A model generated the notes under the pieces. It searched no databases and was not told the origin of the DNA. It saw only the letters and a list, made by a program, of their open reading frames with translations. Shown here piece by piece: positions 9,982 through 18,762 of a DNA stretch of 62,245 nucleotides. This stretch comes from Bacteroidia bacterium (GTDB lineage: Bacteria > Bacteroidota > Bacteroidia > CAIKAF01), in the NCBI GenBank assembly GCA_016742095.1, contig JACVCJ010000022.1:1-62245 (forward strand). The letters run 5' to 3'. Positions within the stretch are counted from its first letter, which is position 1. Each line of letters opens with the position of its first letter. The position numbers were made by a program, and so were the translations under genes.

Positions 9982-12387
9982 TTATTTTTTAATGAGTTTA
10001 TGAAATTCGGCCCCTGTTTTAGTATATACTTTAAGAACATACACTCCGGCGGGCAGAGCAGAAAGATCAAGCATATACGAAGTTGCCTGTATATTGGCCA
10101 CCGAACGTACCGTGCTGCCTCCTGCACTGATCAGTTCGGCACCGCGGATAAGTCCGTCCCCGTTCACACGCAGCTGTACCCAGGCATCGGCCGGGTTGGG
10201 GAATACGGAAAGAGCGGCAGTGCTGTTGTCTTCCAGCCCGGTAGTGCCCTGCTGGTTGCTGATGGTCACCAGTATGGAATCTGCTTTGGACGGGTCCTGT
10301 ACCGAAGTGGCCCGGGCCCATACCGTGCCGTCGCTCTGCGCAGTAAGCAGTCCGGTAGCGCTGATCGTGGCTGCACCCGTTTGCGGAACAACAGTCCAGC
10401 TAACCGCCTGATCCGCTGCCAGCGGCTGTACCTCTGCAATCAGCTGCAAAGTGCCTCCCTGTACGGAAATCGTGGCGGGCACATTGTTCTGTGTACTCAC
10501 CTGTACGGAAAGTACCGGCGTTACCTGACCGGAAATAGTGATCAGGATGGAATCGGATTTTGTAGGATCGTCGGCAGAAACGGCTTTGGCCCATACCGTA
10601 CCGTTCACCTGCGCTGTAACCAGGCCTGTGGCACTGACCGTGGCCGCACCCGTTACCAGGATCACGCTCCAGTTCACACTCTGGTTCACCACCACCGGGT
10701 TTACCACGGCCAGCAGCTGCAGGGTACCATTGGGGGTATTGATCAGCGCCGGCACATTGTTCTGTGTGCTTACCGTTACTGAAAGTACAGGTGTTACCTG
10801 ACCCGAGATCGTGATGAGCACCGAATCTTTTTTCGTGGTGTCGGTCACGGAAACCGCGCGGGCCCATACCGTACCGTTGTCCACAGCGCTTACCAGGCCG
10901 TTTGCGTCAATGGTGGCCATGCCTGTACCCGGAACAATGCTCCAGGTCACGTTCTGGTTCGCCGTTGATGGATATACCAAAGCTTCGGCCTGCAGGGTAC
11001 CGCCGTCGGTAGTGATCTGCGGAGCTGCGTTGTTCTGTATACGAACATCGATGCTGTCGATGAGTACAATTACGGGTATCACCTGCACACAGCGCACTGC
11101 GGCACCGCCCCCGCGCAGGTTGCCCGCATTGGGGTTCATGATCACACTGCTGTAGTAGAAATATTTTCCGCCCGTGCTGCTGGTGGTATTGCTCCAGTAG
11201 TACCCGCGCACACCTACAAAATCGAAGTTGCCGGAGGAAGAGCTGCGCGAACCGCCCACGGTAAGTTTCAGGTTGCTGTTGTAGGCCGCGTCGGGGTCGG
11301 TCATTTGTTCTGCCGTAACCAGGGCGGCCCATTCGGGTTGTGTGGGCAGACTCCAGTTGCTGCCGATGACCTTACAGGGATCTACACCGTTGGTAGTTGT
11401 GGCGTCCGCCGGGGTCTGACCTGCCCAGGTATCGGTAAGTTGTTTGGTGCCGTTCCACCAGGAAAGCGAACCGCTGCCGGTGATAAATACCGGGTTGCCG
11501 TTGCCCAGGCCCGAAGGATCATTCTGTGCCGGAGCCGCTCCGGTGGCGGAATTACGCAGCTGGTGCCCGTCGTCCCAGCGGCCCCACTGAAACAGGTCGC
11601 CATAGGCCGTGGAATCCGTTTTGGAAGCCGCCACACCGGCCGAACCCAGGTTCTGCTGCAGCCATACATTGCCGTCGGCAGCGCGCACCGTGGTATAATA
11701 CACGGTCTGCCCCAGGTAGCTGAACGTTACACAGCCCAGGTCGCCCGTATTGGGGCCTGCTACAGCCGGAGTACAGGGCTGCGGACCGCCGGCCAGTACA
11801 TTCAGCGTATAGTCTTCGAGCTGACCGCTGCGCAGGGTGGCCGAACAGGCATCCGTAATGGAATTGGCTGCATTGGGATCACTATACGCAGCTACGTTCG
11901 TATTTTTTAGTATACGCATGCGTGTAGCGCCCGGCAAGGCATTGGCAGGTACCGTAATGGTATCGCTGATGGTAAACGCATTGGCCGGGTTGGCCGAAGC
12001 CAGGCGACCGATATAATACGCCTCGCCCGCATCGGCAAAGGACTGGTTCTGGTTCCAGTCGATATACACCATTACATCGCTGGGAAAAGTGCTCGACGGG
12101 CCTTTTACCTGGATCGGGTATGACTGGTTCTGCGTTACCGTACCGCTTATGGAAAGAAAATCTTCCATGGACGGCGTGGTACCGGACGTGAAAGGGGATG
12201 TGTTGTCGATGCCCGCAAACTGCACGCGGGTGACCATATTCCCGTCTGCATTGTACTGAAAGCTAACCCCGCAGTACGGTGCCGGAAAGACCTGTGCCTT
12301 TACGGTCAAACTAAAAAAACATAGCATCACACTAAAGAAAGTTACATAAGGAATTGGATTTCTTCTGTTTGGAATAGAGTTTCCCAT
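9982..12387 (-). CDS. Secreted GEVED / FISUMP / Ig-like (BIG2) protein with T9SS type A sorting domain
   Basis: 801 residues. Signal peptide about 1-32 (ending TVKAQ). A GEVED-type beta domain follows at about 33-200 (YIDWNQNQSFADAGE...SGQLEDYTL). Next is a Fibrobacter succinogenes major paralogous domain at about 225-440 (VRAADGNVWLQQNLG, GDLFQWGRWDDGHQL, GYYWSNTTSS, GGGAAVRCVQV). Three bacterial Ig-like (BIG2) repeats of about 90 residues follow (VTPVLSVTVSTQNNVPA... and ...DSILITISGQ). The C-terminal 75 residues (LSVFPNPADAWVQLRV...LPAGVYVLKVYTKTG) form a T9SS type A signal, so the protein should cross the outer membrane and be anchored or released at the surface. Substrate or partner unknown. 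Its promoter and a 5'-terminal hairpin are at 12420-12457. Confidence 0.9.
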   Translation of the reverse strand: MGNSIPNRRNPIPYVTFFSVMLCFFSLTVKAQVFPAPYCGVSFQYNADGNMVTRVQFAGIDNTSPFTSGTTPSMEDFLSISGTVTQNQSYPIQVKGPSSTFPSDVMVYIDWNQNQSFADAGEAYYIGRLASANPANAFTISDTITVPANALPGATRMRILKNTNVAAYSDPNAANSITDACSATLRSGQLEDYTLNVLAGGPQPCTPAVAGPNTGDLGCVTFSYLGQTVYYTTVRAADGNVWLQQNLGSAGVAASKTDSTAYGDLFQWGRWDDGHQLRNSATGAAPAQNDPSGLGNGNPVFITGSGSLSWWNGTKQLTDTWAGQTPADATTTNGVDPCKVIGSNWSLPTQPEWAALVTAEQMTDPDAAYNSNLKLTVGGSRSSSSGNFDFVGVRGYYWSNTTSSTGGKYFYYSSVIMNPNAGNLRGGGAAVRCVQVIPVIVLIDSIDVRIQNNAAPQITTDGGTLQAEALVYPSTANQNVTWSIVPGTGMATIDANGLVSAVDNGTVWARAVSVTDTTKKDSVLITISGQVTPVLSVTVSTQNNVPALINTPNGTLQLLAVVNPVVVNQSVNWSVILVTGAATVSATGLVTAQVNGTVWAKAVSADDPTKSDSILITISGQVTPVLSVQVSTQNNVPATISVQGGTLQLIAEVQPLAADQAVSWTVVPQTGAATISATGLLTAQSDGTVWARATSVQDPSKADSILVTISNQQGTTGLEDNSTAALSVFPNPADAWVQLRVNGDGLIRGAELISAGGSTVRSVANIQATSYMLDLSALPAGVYVLKVYTKTGAEFHKLIKK

Positions 12388-12419
12388 AATCTGAATTGAA
12401 TTTGCCCTGTGAATAAAAA

Positions 12420-12457
12420 CGCTTTTTACAAACCCGGTAAAAAGCGGGACAAACGTA
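12420..12457 (-). promoter_or_regulatory. Promoter and 5'-terminal stem-loop of the T9SS repeat protein gene
   Basis: On the minus strand TTG-N20-TACGTTTG (-7 box 12450-12457) predicts transcription starting near 12443. A perfect 10-bp inverted repeat (CGCTTTTTAC / GTAAAAAGCG, 12420-12446, 7-nt loop) then lies at the extreme 5' end of the mRNA, followed by UUUUUAUU. It looks like a terminator but is too close to the start to act as one in the usual way. A 5' stabilising hairpin is more likely; it could also end read-through from the upstream gene. Confidence 0.55.
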
Positions 12458-12593
12458 CAGGTAGCCCGTAGCTGTTACAATCCCTCTTTCGAAGTATAAA
12501 TCAGGTAGGCATTGGTAAAAAGGCCCCCTGAACAGGTGGAACTGCGGGCAGGCGAAAAAAACGCCCTGCGGAATTTCGTATATTGCCGCGCAG

Positions 12594-12626
12594 AAAAAAA
12601 CGGCACAACCCGCAGGATGTACCGTT
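12594..12626 (-). terminator. Terminator of the FAD oxidoreductase gene
   Basis: A long imperfect stem on the minus strand (outer arms AACGG / CCGTT, inner CATCC / GGGTTG) ending in seven Us, about 26 nt after the stop at 12652. Confidence 0.7.
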
Positions 12627-12651
12627 CTATCTGTCGATCCGTTAAATGTAT

Positions 12652-13917
12652 CTACATTTCCTTTGTGCCCGGTGAGGCGGGTTTGGCATTCTCATTGCGT
12701 CGTATCATGTCCGATACGGTATATACCAGTTTGCTGTGGTTACGCACCCAGGGGTTCTTCATATCCCACACGTAACCGGCCAGTATGGACGACAGCTGCT
12801 GCTTGATCTTCGGGTTCTGCTCATCGGCAAAGAACACGTCCTGCAAAGCGCCGTCGTACCAGGAGGCCACATAGGTCTTAAAGGTCTCCACGGCTTTCTG
12901 TATATAGTCTTCGTATTCTTTTTTCCAGTCTACCTTTTCGCCGTTCAGTTCGCGTACGGCCAGTTTGGCCGCCAGGTTACCGCTTTCGGTGGCGAACATC
13001 ACTCCGGAGGAGAACACCGGATCGAGGAACTCTACGGAGTTGCCCACGATGGCATACCCGTTGCCGTACATTTCGGAGGTAGATGCAGAATAGGCTTCGA
13101 GTACTTTCGGTTCCCAGAGGAACTCGGTGCCGCGGAAACGGTCGCGGTAGTTCGGGTCCTGTTCCAGGATGGCCCGGATCACCTCTTCGTTACTGCCTTC
13201 AAAATCCTTAAAAAAATCAGGATTGCCCACTACACCGAGGGAGCAGTTGCCGTTGCTGAAGGGGATCACCCAGATCCAGATATCCACACGGTGCACCACG
13301 AAGGAGATCATCCAGCCTTCACGGCCTGCAGGGCGTTTTTCGTCCTTACAATGTACGAACATGGCTTTGCGCGGGGGCAGTTTGGCCGTTCTTACGGTAC
13401 CCAGCATGGTAGGCAGCACACGGGCATAACCGCTGGCGTCGATGATAAAGTCCGACTCGATGATCTCCGTGGAACCATCGGCATACTGTACGGTGGTCTT
13501 TTTTACAGGGCCTGACATGTCCACGGCGGTGACCGTAGTTTCGAACTGTACCTGTACACCCTGGCGTTCGGCCTCTTTTACCAGTTCCATGTCAAAATCG
13601 GCACGGGGACACTGCCAGGTCCAGGCCCAGCCGTCGGTAAAGCGGTCCGAAAAGTCGAATTCGCACACTTTATCGTTTTTTATGAAACGCGCCCCGAATT
13701 TCTTCTGGAAGTTCATGCGGTTCACGGCTTCGAGCATACCGGCGTCGGCCAGGTGGTCCATAACGCGGGGAATGAGGCTCTCCCCGATCACAAAACGGGG
13801 GAAACGTGTTTTTTCGATGATGCGTGCCTTTTTACCTGCCTTGTTGGCTACGGCAGCGGCCACGGTTCCGGCAGGACCGGCCCCGATAACGAGGATATCC
13901 GTCTTTGAAGTTTGCAT
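12652..13917 (-). CDS. FAD-dependent oxidoreductase / flavin halogenase-like enzyme of the flexirubin cluster
   Basis: 421 residues. Dinucleotide-binding motif at the N-terminus (ILVIGAGPAGTVAA), then EKTRFPRFVIGESL, typical of the geranylgeranyl-reductase/tryptophan-halogenase-like superfamily. A downstream SNGNCSLGVVG...VGNSVEFLDPVFSSGV segment corresponds to the second FAD motif. The halogenase WxWxIP element is approximated by DIWIWVIPF, so halogenation or another oxidation of the aromatic ring is plausible. Such genes occur in flexirubin/aryl-polyene clusters of Bacteroidota. Here it diverges from the tyrosine ammonia-lyase operon and shares its promoter region. Exact chemistry is not decidable from sequence. 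Confidence 0.82.
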   Translation of the reverse strand: MQTSKTDILVIGAGPAGTVAAAVANKAGKKARIIEKTRFPRFVIGESLIPRVMDHLADAGMLEAVNRMNFQKKFGARFIKNDKVCEFDFSDRFTDGWAWTWQCPRADFDMELVKEAERQGVQVQFETTVTAVDMSGPVKKTTVQYADGSTEIIESDFIIDASGYARVLPTMLGTVRTAKLPPRKAMFVHCKDEKRPAGREGWMISFVVHRVDIWIWVIPFSNGNCSLGVVGNPDFFKDFEGSNEEVIRAILEQDPNYRDRFRGTEFLWEPKVLEAYSASTSEMYGNGYAIVGNSVEFLDPVFSSGVMFATESGNLAAKLAVRELNGEKVDWKKEYEDYIQKAVETFKTYVASWYDGALQDVFFADEQNPKIKQQLSSILAGYVWDMKNPWVRNHSKLVYTVSDMIRRNENAKPASPGTKEM

Positions 13918-13969
13918 GCGTCCGGGAATTTAGTACAGTTGTAGTATTCGTTTAAAAGCTGGAAATTGA

Positions 13970-14007
13970 TACTTTTGCCTCTTGTTTGGCAGACTGCCGC
14001 AAATGTA
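13970..14007. promoter_or_regulatory. Face-to-face promoters of the two flexirubin transcription units
   Basis: Plus strand: TACTTTTG at 13970-13977, inferred start about 13984, reading towards the ammonia-lyase. Minus strand: TACATTTG at 14000-14007, inferred start about 13993, reading towards the oxidoreductase. The two transcripts would overlap by about 10 nt, and each polymerase would run through the other's promoter. Confidence 0.5.
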
Positions 14008-14074
14008 GAAATTGTTTCAGTTATGCAAACAAATGTTTAATTTTAACTACTAAACCAAGTCGTACATACGTAAG

Positions 14075-15598
14075 ATGATACAAATCGGCACACATCCGAT
14101 CGAAATAAAAGACTTTAAGAAGATATTGTTTGATGATTCCCCTTTTGAGATTTCGGATATCGCGCTGAACCGTGTCAAGGCCAGTTACCAGTTCCTGGAA
14201 GTTTTCTGCAAGGACAAGATCATTTACGGTATCAATACCGGTTTTGGTCCGATGGCCCCTTACCGTATCAATGCAAAACACCAGAAAGAGCTGCAGTTCA
14301 ACCTGATCCGCAGTCACTGTTCGGGTACCGGCGCTCCGCTTTCCCCGCTGTACATCAAGGCCATTGTGCTGGCCCGCACCAATACGATCTTACAGGGTTA
14401 TTCCGGCCTGCATCCTGAAGTGGTGGAGACCTTCCGGGAAATGATCCGCCGCGATATGCTGCCCCTGATCTTTGAACACGGCGGCGTAGGCGCCAGCGGC
14501 GACCTGGTACAGCTGGCACACCTGGCCCTGGGTATGATCGGCGAAGGTGAAATGTGGTACAAAGGCGAGATCGTTCCGGCGGAAGAAGCCTTCCGTAAAG
14601 AAGGGCTGCAGCCCGTTTCCATCCATATACGCGAAGGCCTGGGTGTAATGAACGGCACGGCCGGCATGACCGGTATCGGCATCATTAACCTGCTGTATGC
14701 CCAGCAACTGCTGAACCATGCGGTAGTGGCCTCAGCCTGGCTCAACGAGATCGTGAAAAGCTTCAGCGATCACTATTCACAGGAGCTCAACGAGGCCAAG
14801 CGCCACAAGGGACAACGCGTCATTGCCGAGCGCATGCGCAGGCACCTGTCTGACAGTCAGCGTGTACGCGCCCGCACCGAGCACATGTACGACCATATTC
14901 CCACCGAAGACGTGGTGAACGACAAGGTACAGGAATACTACTCCCTGCGCTGTGTTCCCCAGATACTGGGCCCGGTATACGACGCCCTGGCCGTGGCCGA
15001 GGACGTGCTCAGCAACGAGGTGAACTCCGCCAACGACAATCCCGTTATCGACCTGGCCTCGGCCAATGTATTCCATGGCGGCAATTTCCACGGCGATTAT
15101 GTAGCCTTCGAGATGGACAAAGTACGTATAGCCATCACCAAACTTTCCATGCTGATGGAGCGCCAGCTGAACTACGTAATGAATAACAAGCTCAATAATA
15201 TACTGCCGCCTTTTACCAATAACGGCAGGCTGGGCCTCAATTTCGGGCTGCAGGGCGTACAGTTCACCGCGGTATCTACCACGGCCGAGAACCAGACCCT
15301 GTCCAACCCCATGTACATACACAGTATCCCGAACAACAACGACAACCAGGACATTGTGAGTATGGGCAGCAATTCGGCCCTGCTTACACGCCGGGTGATC
15401 GACAATACCTTTGAGGTGATGAGTATCCATTTTATGGCGCTGGCACAGGCTACGGACATCCTGCAGTGCGAAGAGGAACTCAGCAGTTCATCGCGCGAGA
15501 TGTTCGGCTTTATACGTACCCATGCCCCGGCTATTACGGTTGACGTGCCGCAATACCCGCATATACGCAAATTAACGGAAGCTCTTAAAACGCTTTAG
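14075..15598 (+). CDS. Tyrosine ammonia-lyase (flexirubin/aryl polyene starter synthesis)
   Basis: 507 residues, the normal length for the aromatic amino acid ammonia-lyase family. The MIO prosthetic group precursor Ala-Ser-Gly is at residues 140-142 (HGGVGASGDLVQLAHL). The selectivity region reads NLIRSHCSGTGAPLSP and, with SIPNNNDNQDIVSMG further on, closely resembles the Flavobacterium johnsoniae tyrosine ammonia-lyase as I remember it. I therefore prefer TAL over histidine ammonia-lyase. It would convert tyrosine to 4-coumarate, the aryl starter of the polyene. First gene of a five-gene operon; the next gene begins 3 nt after its stop. Confidence 0.88.
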   Translation: MIQIGTHPIEIKDFKKILFDDSPFEISDIALNRVKASYQFLEVFCKDKIIYGINTGFGPMAPYRINAKHQKELQFNLIRSHCSGTGAPLSPLYIKAIVLARTNTILQGYSGLHPEVVETFREMIRRDMLPLIFEHGGVGASGDLVQLAHLALGMIGEGEMWYKGEIVPAEEAFRKEGLQPVSIHIREGLGVMNGTAGMTGIGIINLLYAQQLLNHAVVASAWLNEIVKSFSDHYSQELNEAKRHKGQRVIAERMRRHLSDSQRVRARTEHMYDHIPTEDVVNDKVQEYYSLRCVPQILGPVYDALAVAEDVLSNEVNSANDNPVIDLASANVFHGGNFHGDYVAFEMDKVRIAITKLSMLMERQLNYVMNNKLNNILPPFTNNGRLGLNFGLQGVQFTAVSTTAENQTLSNPMYIHSIPNNNDNQDIVSMGSNSALLTRRVIDNTFEVMSIHFMALAQATDILQCEEELSSSSREMFGFIRTHAPAITVDVPQYPHIRKLTEALKTL

Positions 15599-15601
15599 AT
15601 C

Positions 15602-16339
15602 ATGGCAGAAAAGAAAACAGCACTGGTAACCGGCGGATCGAGAGGAATCGGGCGTGCCATCTGCGAACAGCTTGCGGCAGAAGGGCTGCACGTGCTCATT
15701 AATTACCGCAGCAATCATGCCGAAGCCGAACTGACCCTGAGCGCCATACGCGAACAGGGCGGAAGCGCCGAACTGCTGCCCTTCGACTGTGCCGACCAGC
15801 AATCGATAGAATCTGCCATCGAAAAATGGACCACGGAACATCCCGGCACGTTTATTGAGGTACTGGTAAATAATGCCGGTATACGGAAAGACAATGTAAT
15901 GGTAATGATGAGCAACGACGAGTGGAACGACGTACTGAACACCAACCTGAACGGCTGGTTCTGGGTTACGCGTGCCGCTTCCCGCGGGATGATCGGCAAA
16001 CGCCGCGGACGTATTGTGAACATCGTATCGCTGTCGGGCATCAAAGGCCTGCCGGGCCAGACCAATTACTCGGCCAGCAAAGCCGGGGTGATCGGCGGCA
16101 CCAAAGCCCTGGCCCAGGAACTGGGACGCCGCAACATAACGGTGAATGCCGTGGCGCCCGGGTTTATAAAGACCGATATGACCGAAGATATTGACGAAGG
16201 CCAGTACAAACAGGTAATACCCATGGCACGCTTCGGCACCCCCGAAGAAGTGGCCCATGCGGTAAGTTTCCTGGTCTCGGAAAAGGCATCCTATATCACC
16301 GGTACAGTGATCCAAGTTAACGGAGGTTTGTATACCTGA
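15602..16339 (+). CDS. 3-oxoacyl-ACP reductase (FabG-type) of the aryl polyene pathway
   Basis: 245 residues, short-chain dehydrogenase fold. The N-terminal NADPH motif TGGSRGIGRA is at about residues 10-19, followed by NNAG, the catalytic Ser in IVSLSG and Tyr-x-x-x-Lys in YSASKAG, then the C-terminal GTVIQVNGG typical of FabG. It would reduce beta-ketoacyl-ACP intermediates during polyene chain extension. It lies between the ammonia-lyase (3-nt gap) and a ketosynthase (4-nt gap), so it is dedicated to this pathway rather than the housekeeping FabG. Cytoplasmic. Confidence 0.88.
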   Translation: MAEKKTALVTGGSRGIGRAICEQLAAEGLHVLINYRSNHAEAELTLSAIREQGGSAELLPFDCADQQSIESAIEKWTTEHPGTFIEVLVNNAGIRKDNVMVMMSNDEWNDVLNTNLNGWFWVTRAASRGMIGKRRGRIVNIVSLSGIKGLPGQTNYSASKAGVIGGTKALAQELGRRNITVNAVAPGFIKTDMTEDIDEGQYKQVIPMARFGTPEEVAHAVSFLVSEKASYITGTVIQVNGGLYT

Positions 16340-16343
16340 TACT

Positions 16344-17561
16344 ATGAACAGAGTTGTAATTACGGGAGTAGGCATTTATTCCTGCATAGGTAAAAACATA
16401 GATGAAGTACGGCAAAGCCTTTACCAGGGCCGCTCGGGTATTATTTTTGACCCGGTACGCAAGGAAATGGGCTTCCGCAGCGCCCTCATCGGCATGGTGG
16501 ACGAGCCCGTGCTGAAAGGTATCCTGGACCGCCGTTCGCGCGCGGGTATGGCCGAAGAGGCCGAATACGCCTACCTCAGCACCCTCGAAGCCCTGAAAAT
16601 GGCCGGTATCGACCAGGATTTCATCGACCGTAACGAGATCGGTATCCTCTTCGGGAACGACAGTTCGGCCCGGGCCACCGTGGAGACCACCGATATACTG
16701 CGGGCCAAGAAAGATACTACGCTCATCGGTTCGGGTTACGTATTCCAGTCCATGAACTCGACCGTGACCATGAACCTGGCCACCATATTCAAGCTGCGCG
16801 GCGTGAACTTTTCCGTCAGCGGTGCCTGTGCCAGCGGTTCGCATGCCATAGGCCTGGCCTACCTGCTTATTAAACAGGGACTTCAGAAACACGTTATCTG
16901 CGGCGGGGCACAGGAAGTGAACCCCTATACCTTTGCCAGTTTCGATGCCCTGGGGGCTTTTTCGGTGCGCGAGAACGAGCCGCAGAAAGCTTCACGGCCC
17001 TTTGACCGCAACCGCGACGGACTGGTACCCAGCGGCGGGGCGGCCACGGTAATACTGGAAAGCTACGAGGAGGCCGTAAAACGCGGCGCCACCATCCTGG
17101 GCGAGATCATCGGGTACGGGTTCTCCTCCAACGGCGACCATATTTCACAGCCCAATGTAGACGGTCCGGTGCGCAGCCTGCAGATGGCCATGCGCGATGC
17201 CGGTATCGAAGTGCGCGATGTGGACTACATCAATGCCCACGCTACCTCTACGCCCATCGGCGATGCCAACGAGGCCAAAGCCATCTGTTCGGTGTTTGGA
17301 GAAAGATCACTGCCCGTAACTTCTACAAAAAGTATGACCGGGCACGAATGCTGGATGGCCGGAGCCAGTGAGATCGTATACTCTACCCTGATGATGCGCG
17401 ATAACTTCGTGGCTCCCAACATCAACCTCGAGCATCCGGACGAGGACTCGGCCAAACTTTTTATCCCCGATAAAACCTTAGAAAGGAATATTGACGTATA
17501 TTTGTCGAATTCTTTTGGGTTTGGGGGCACCAATTCCTCATTGATTGTCAAAAGAGTATAA
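16344..17561 (+). CDS. Beta-ketoacyl-ACP synthase II (FabF/KS-type) of the aryl polyene pathway
   Basis: 405 residues with the full Cys-His-His triad: Cys162 in VSGACASGSHA, His in INAHATSTPIGD and His in KSMTGHECWMAGA. This KS is therefore catalytically intact and not a chain-length factor. It condenses malonyl-ACP with the growing aryl-acyl-ACP. Aryl polyene systems often pair an active KS with a chain-length factor; no partner is encoded in this operon. It may act alone or with a protein encoded elsewhere. Followed 32 nt later by an acyl carrier protein gene. Confidence 0.88.
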   Translation: MNRVVITGVGIYSCIGKNIDEVRQSLYQGRSGIIFDPVRKEMGFRSALIGMVDEPVLKGILDRRSRAGMAEEAEYAYLSTLEALKMAGIDQDFIDRNEIGILFGNDSSARATVETTDILRAKKDTTLIGSGYVFQSMNSTVTMNLATIFKLRGVNFSVSGACASGSHAIGLAYLLIKQGLQKHVICGGAQEVNPYTFASFDALGAFSVRENEPQKASRPFDRNRDGLVPSGGAATVILESYEEAVKRGATILGEIIGYGFSSNGDHISQPNVDGPVRSLQMAMRDAGIEVRDVDYINAHATSTPIGDANEAKAICSVFGERSLPVTSTKSMTGHECWMAGASEIVYSTLMMRDNFVAPNINLEHPDEDSAKLFIPDKTLERNIDVYLSNSFGFGGTNSSLIVKRV

Positions 17562-17593
17562 ATACTAACCAAATAGTAACACCCCGTTTAAGT

Positions 17594-17851
17594 ATGACGT
17601 TCGATCAGATTATACATAAGACCAATGTGTGGCTGGCCGATGAATTCGAAGTAGACGAATCATCCCTCACGCCGGACGCCAACCTGAAAGATGCCCTGGA
17701 CCTGGACAGCCTGGACTATGTGGACATTGTTGCCGGTATCGAGAGCATTTTCGGGTTCAAGGTGAAGACCGAAGATTTTAAATCGATCGTAAGTCTCCAG
17801 GATTTCTACGATTTTATTGCCAAACGTGTAGGTAACGCTGAGCCGGCTTAA
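17594..17851 (+). CDS. Acyl carrier protein
   Basis: 85 residues, acidic, with the phosphopantetheine attachment site LDLDSLDYVDI (Ser39). Four-helix ACP length and charge pattern. It sits between the ketosynthase and an acyltransferase gene and is presumably the dedicated carrier for the flexirubin polyene chain, distinct from the fatty-acid AcpP. Confidence 0.9.
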   Translation: MTFDQIIHKTNVWLADEFEVDESSLTPDANLKDALDLDSLDYVDIVAGIESIFGFKVKTEDFKSIVSLQDFYDFIAKRVGNAEPA

Positions 17852-17859
17852 TTCCGTGT

Positions 17860-18762
17860 ATGGCAGAATGGGAAGGTAAATCGAGGGGCGGCGTCACCGG
17901 CTACCGCATATTTATCTGGTTCCTTAACAATCTTGGCCTGCGCGCAGCCTATGGCCTGCTGGCTTTTGTTGCCGTTTATTTTATTCCGTTCGCACCCAAA
18001 GCCACCGCTTCGGCCTGGCATTATTTCCGGCACATACAGCGCTGGAGTTTTTTCAAAAGTCTGCCGGCCCTGTACATCAACTACTACCGTTTCGGGCAGT
18101 CGCTGCTGGACCGTATTGCCCTGCTGGCAGGCATCCGTACACATCTTACCTTTTTCTTCGACGGGGAAGAGAACCTGCACCGCCTGGCAGCGGAAAAACA
18201 GGCGGCCCTGCTTATTTCCGCCCATATCGGCAACTGGGAGATCGCCGGCAATATGTTCAAACACATCGGCGGTAAGGTAAATATCGTGATGTACGAGGCC
18301 GAACATGAGAACCTGAAACGCCTGCTCGACTCCGTACAGACCGAAAAAAGCCAGGTACAGAACGTACACATCATTCCCCTGCGCGACGATCTTTCGCACG
18401 TGCTGGAGCTTTCCAAAGCCGTAAATGCCGGTGAACTGATCGCACTGCACGGCGACCGCGTACCGCCGGGAAGCAAATTCTTCGAGTTCGATCTTATGGG
18501 ACAGAAAGCCCGTTTTCCTTCCGGGCCTTTTTACCTGGCGGCCAAGTTCCGGGTGCCCGTATGCTTTGTTTTTGCCTGCCGCGAGGCCCGCGGACATTAT
18601 CACCTGTTCTGCACGCCGCCCAAACTGTACGAGGTAAAAGGCAATCCGCAGGAACGCGAAAAAGCCCTGAAAGCGCTTATTGAAGATTATGTAAAAACGG
18701 TGGAAGAAAAAGTGAAGAAATACCCGTACCAGTGGTATAATTTTTATCGCTTCTGGAATTAA
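17860..18762 (+). CDS. LpxL/HtrB-like lysophospholipid acyltransferase
   Basis: 300 residues, Bacterial lipid A acyltransferase (LpxL/HtrB) superfamily. N-terminal membrane helix at about residues 24-43; catalytic HxxxxE motif in SAHIGNWEIAG (about residues 121-131) and the second block LHGDRVPPGS; C-terminal PYQWYNFYRFW. Genes of this family accompany aryl polyene and flexirubin clusters, where they are thought to transfer the acyl chain to a membrane or polar acceptor. It starts 9 nt after the ACP stop. Its stop codon overlaps that of the converging response regulator gene within a TTAA, so the two converging operons share their 3' ends. Confidence 0.82.
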   Translation: MAEWEGKSRGGVTGYRIFIWFLNNLGLRAAYGLLAFVAVYFIPFAPKATASAWHYFRHIQRWSFFKSLPALYINYYRFGQSLLDRIALLAGIRTHLTFFFDGEENLHRLAAEKQAALLISAHIGNWEIAGNMFKHIGGKVNIVMYEAEHENLKRLLDSVQTEKSQVQNVHIIPLRDDLSHVLELSKAVNAGELIALHGDRVPPGSKFFEFDLMGQKARFPSGPFYLAAKFRVPVCFVFACREARGHYHLFCTPPKLYEVKGNPQEREKALKALIEDYVKTVEEKVKKYPYQWYNFYRFWN

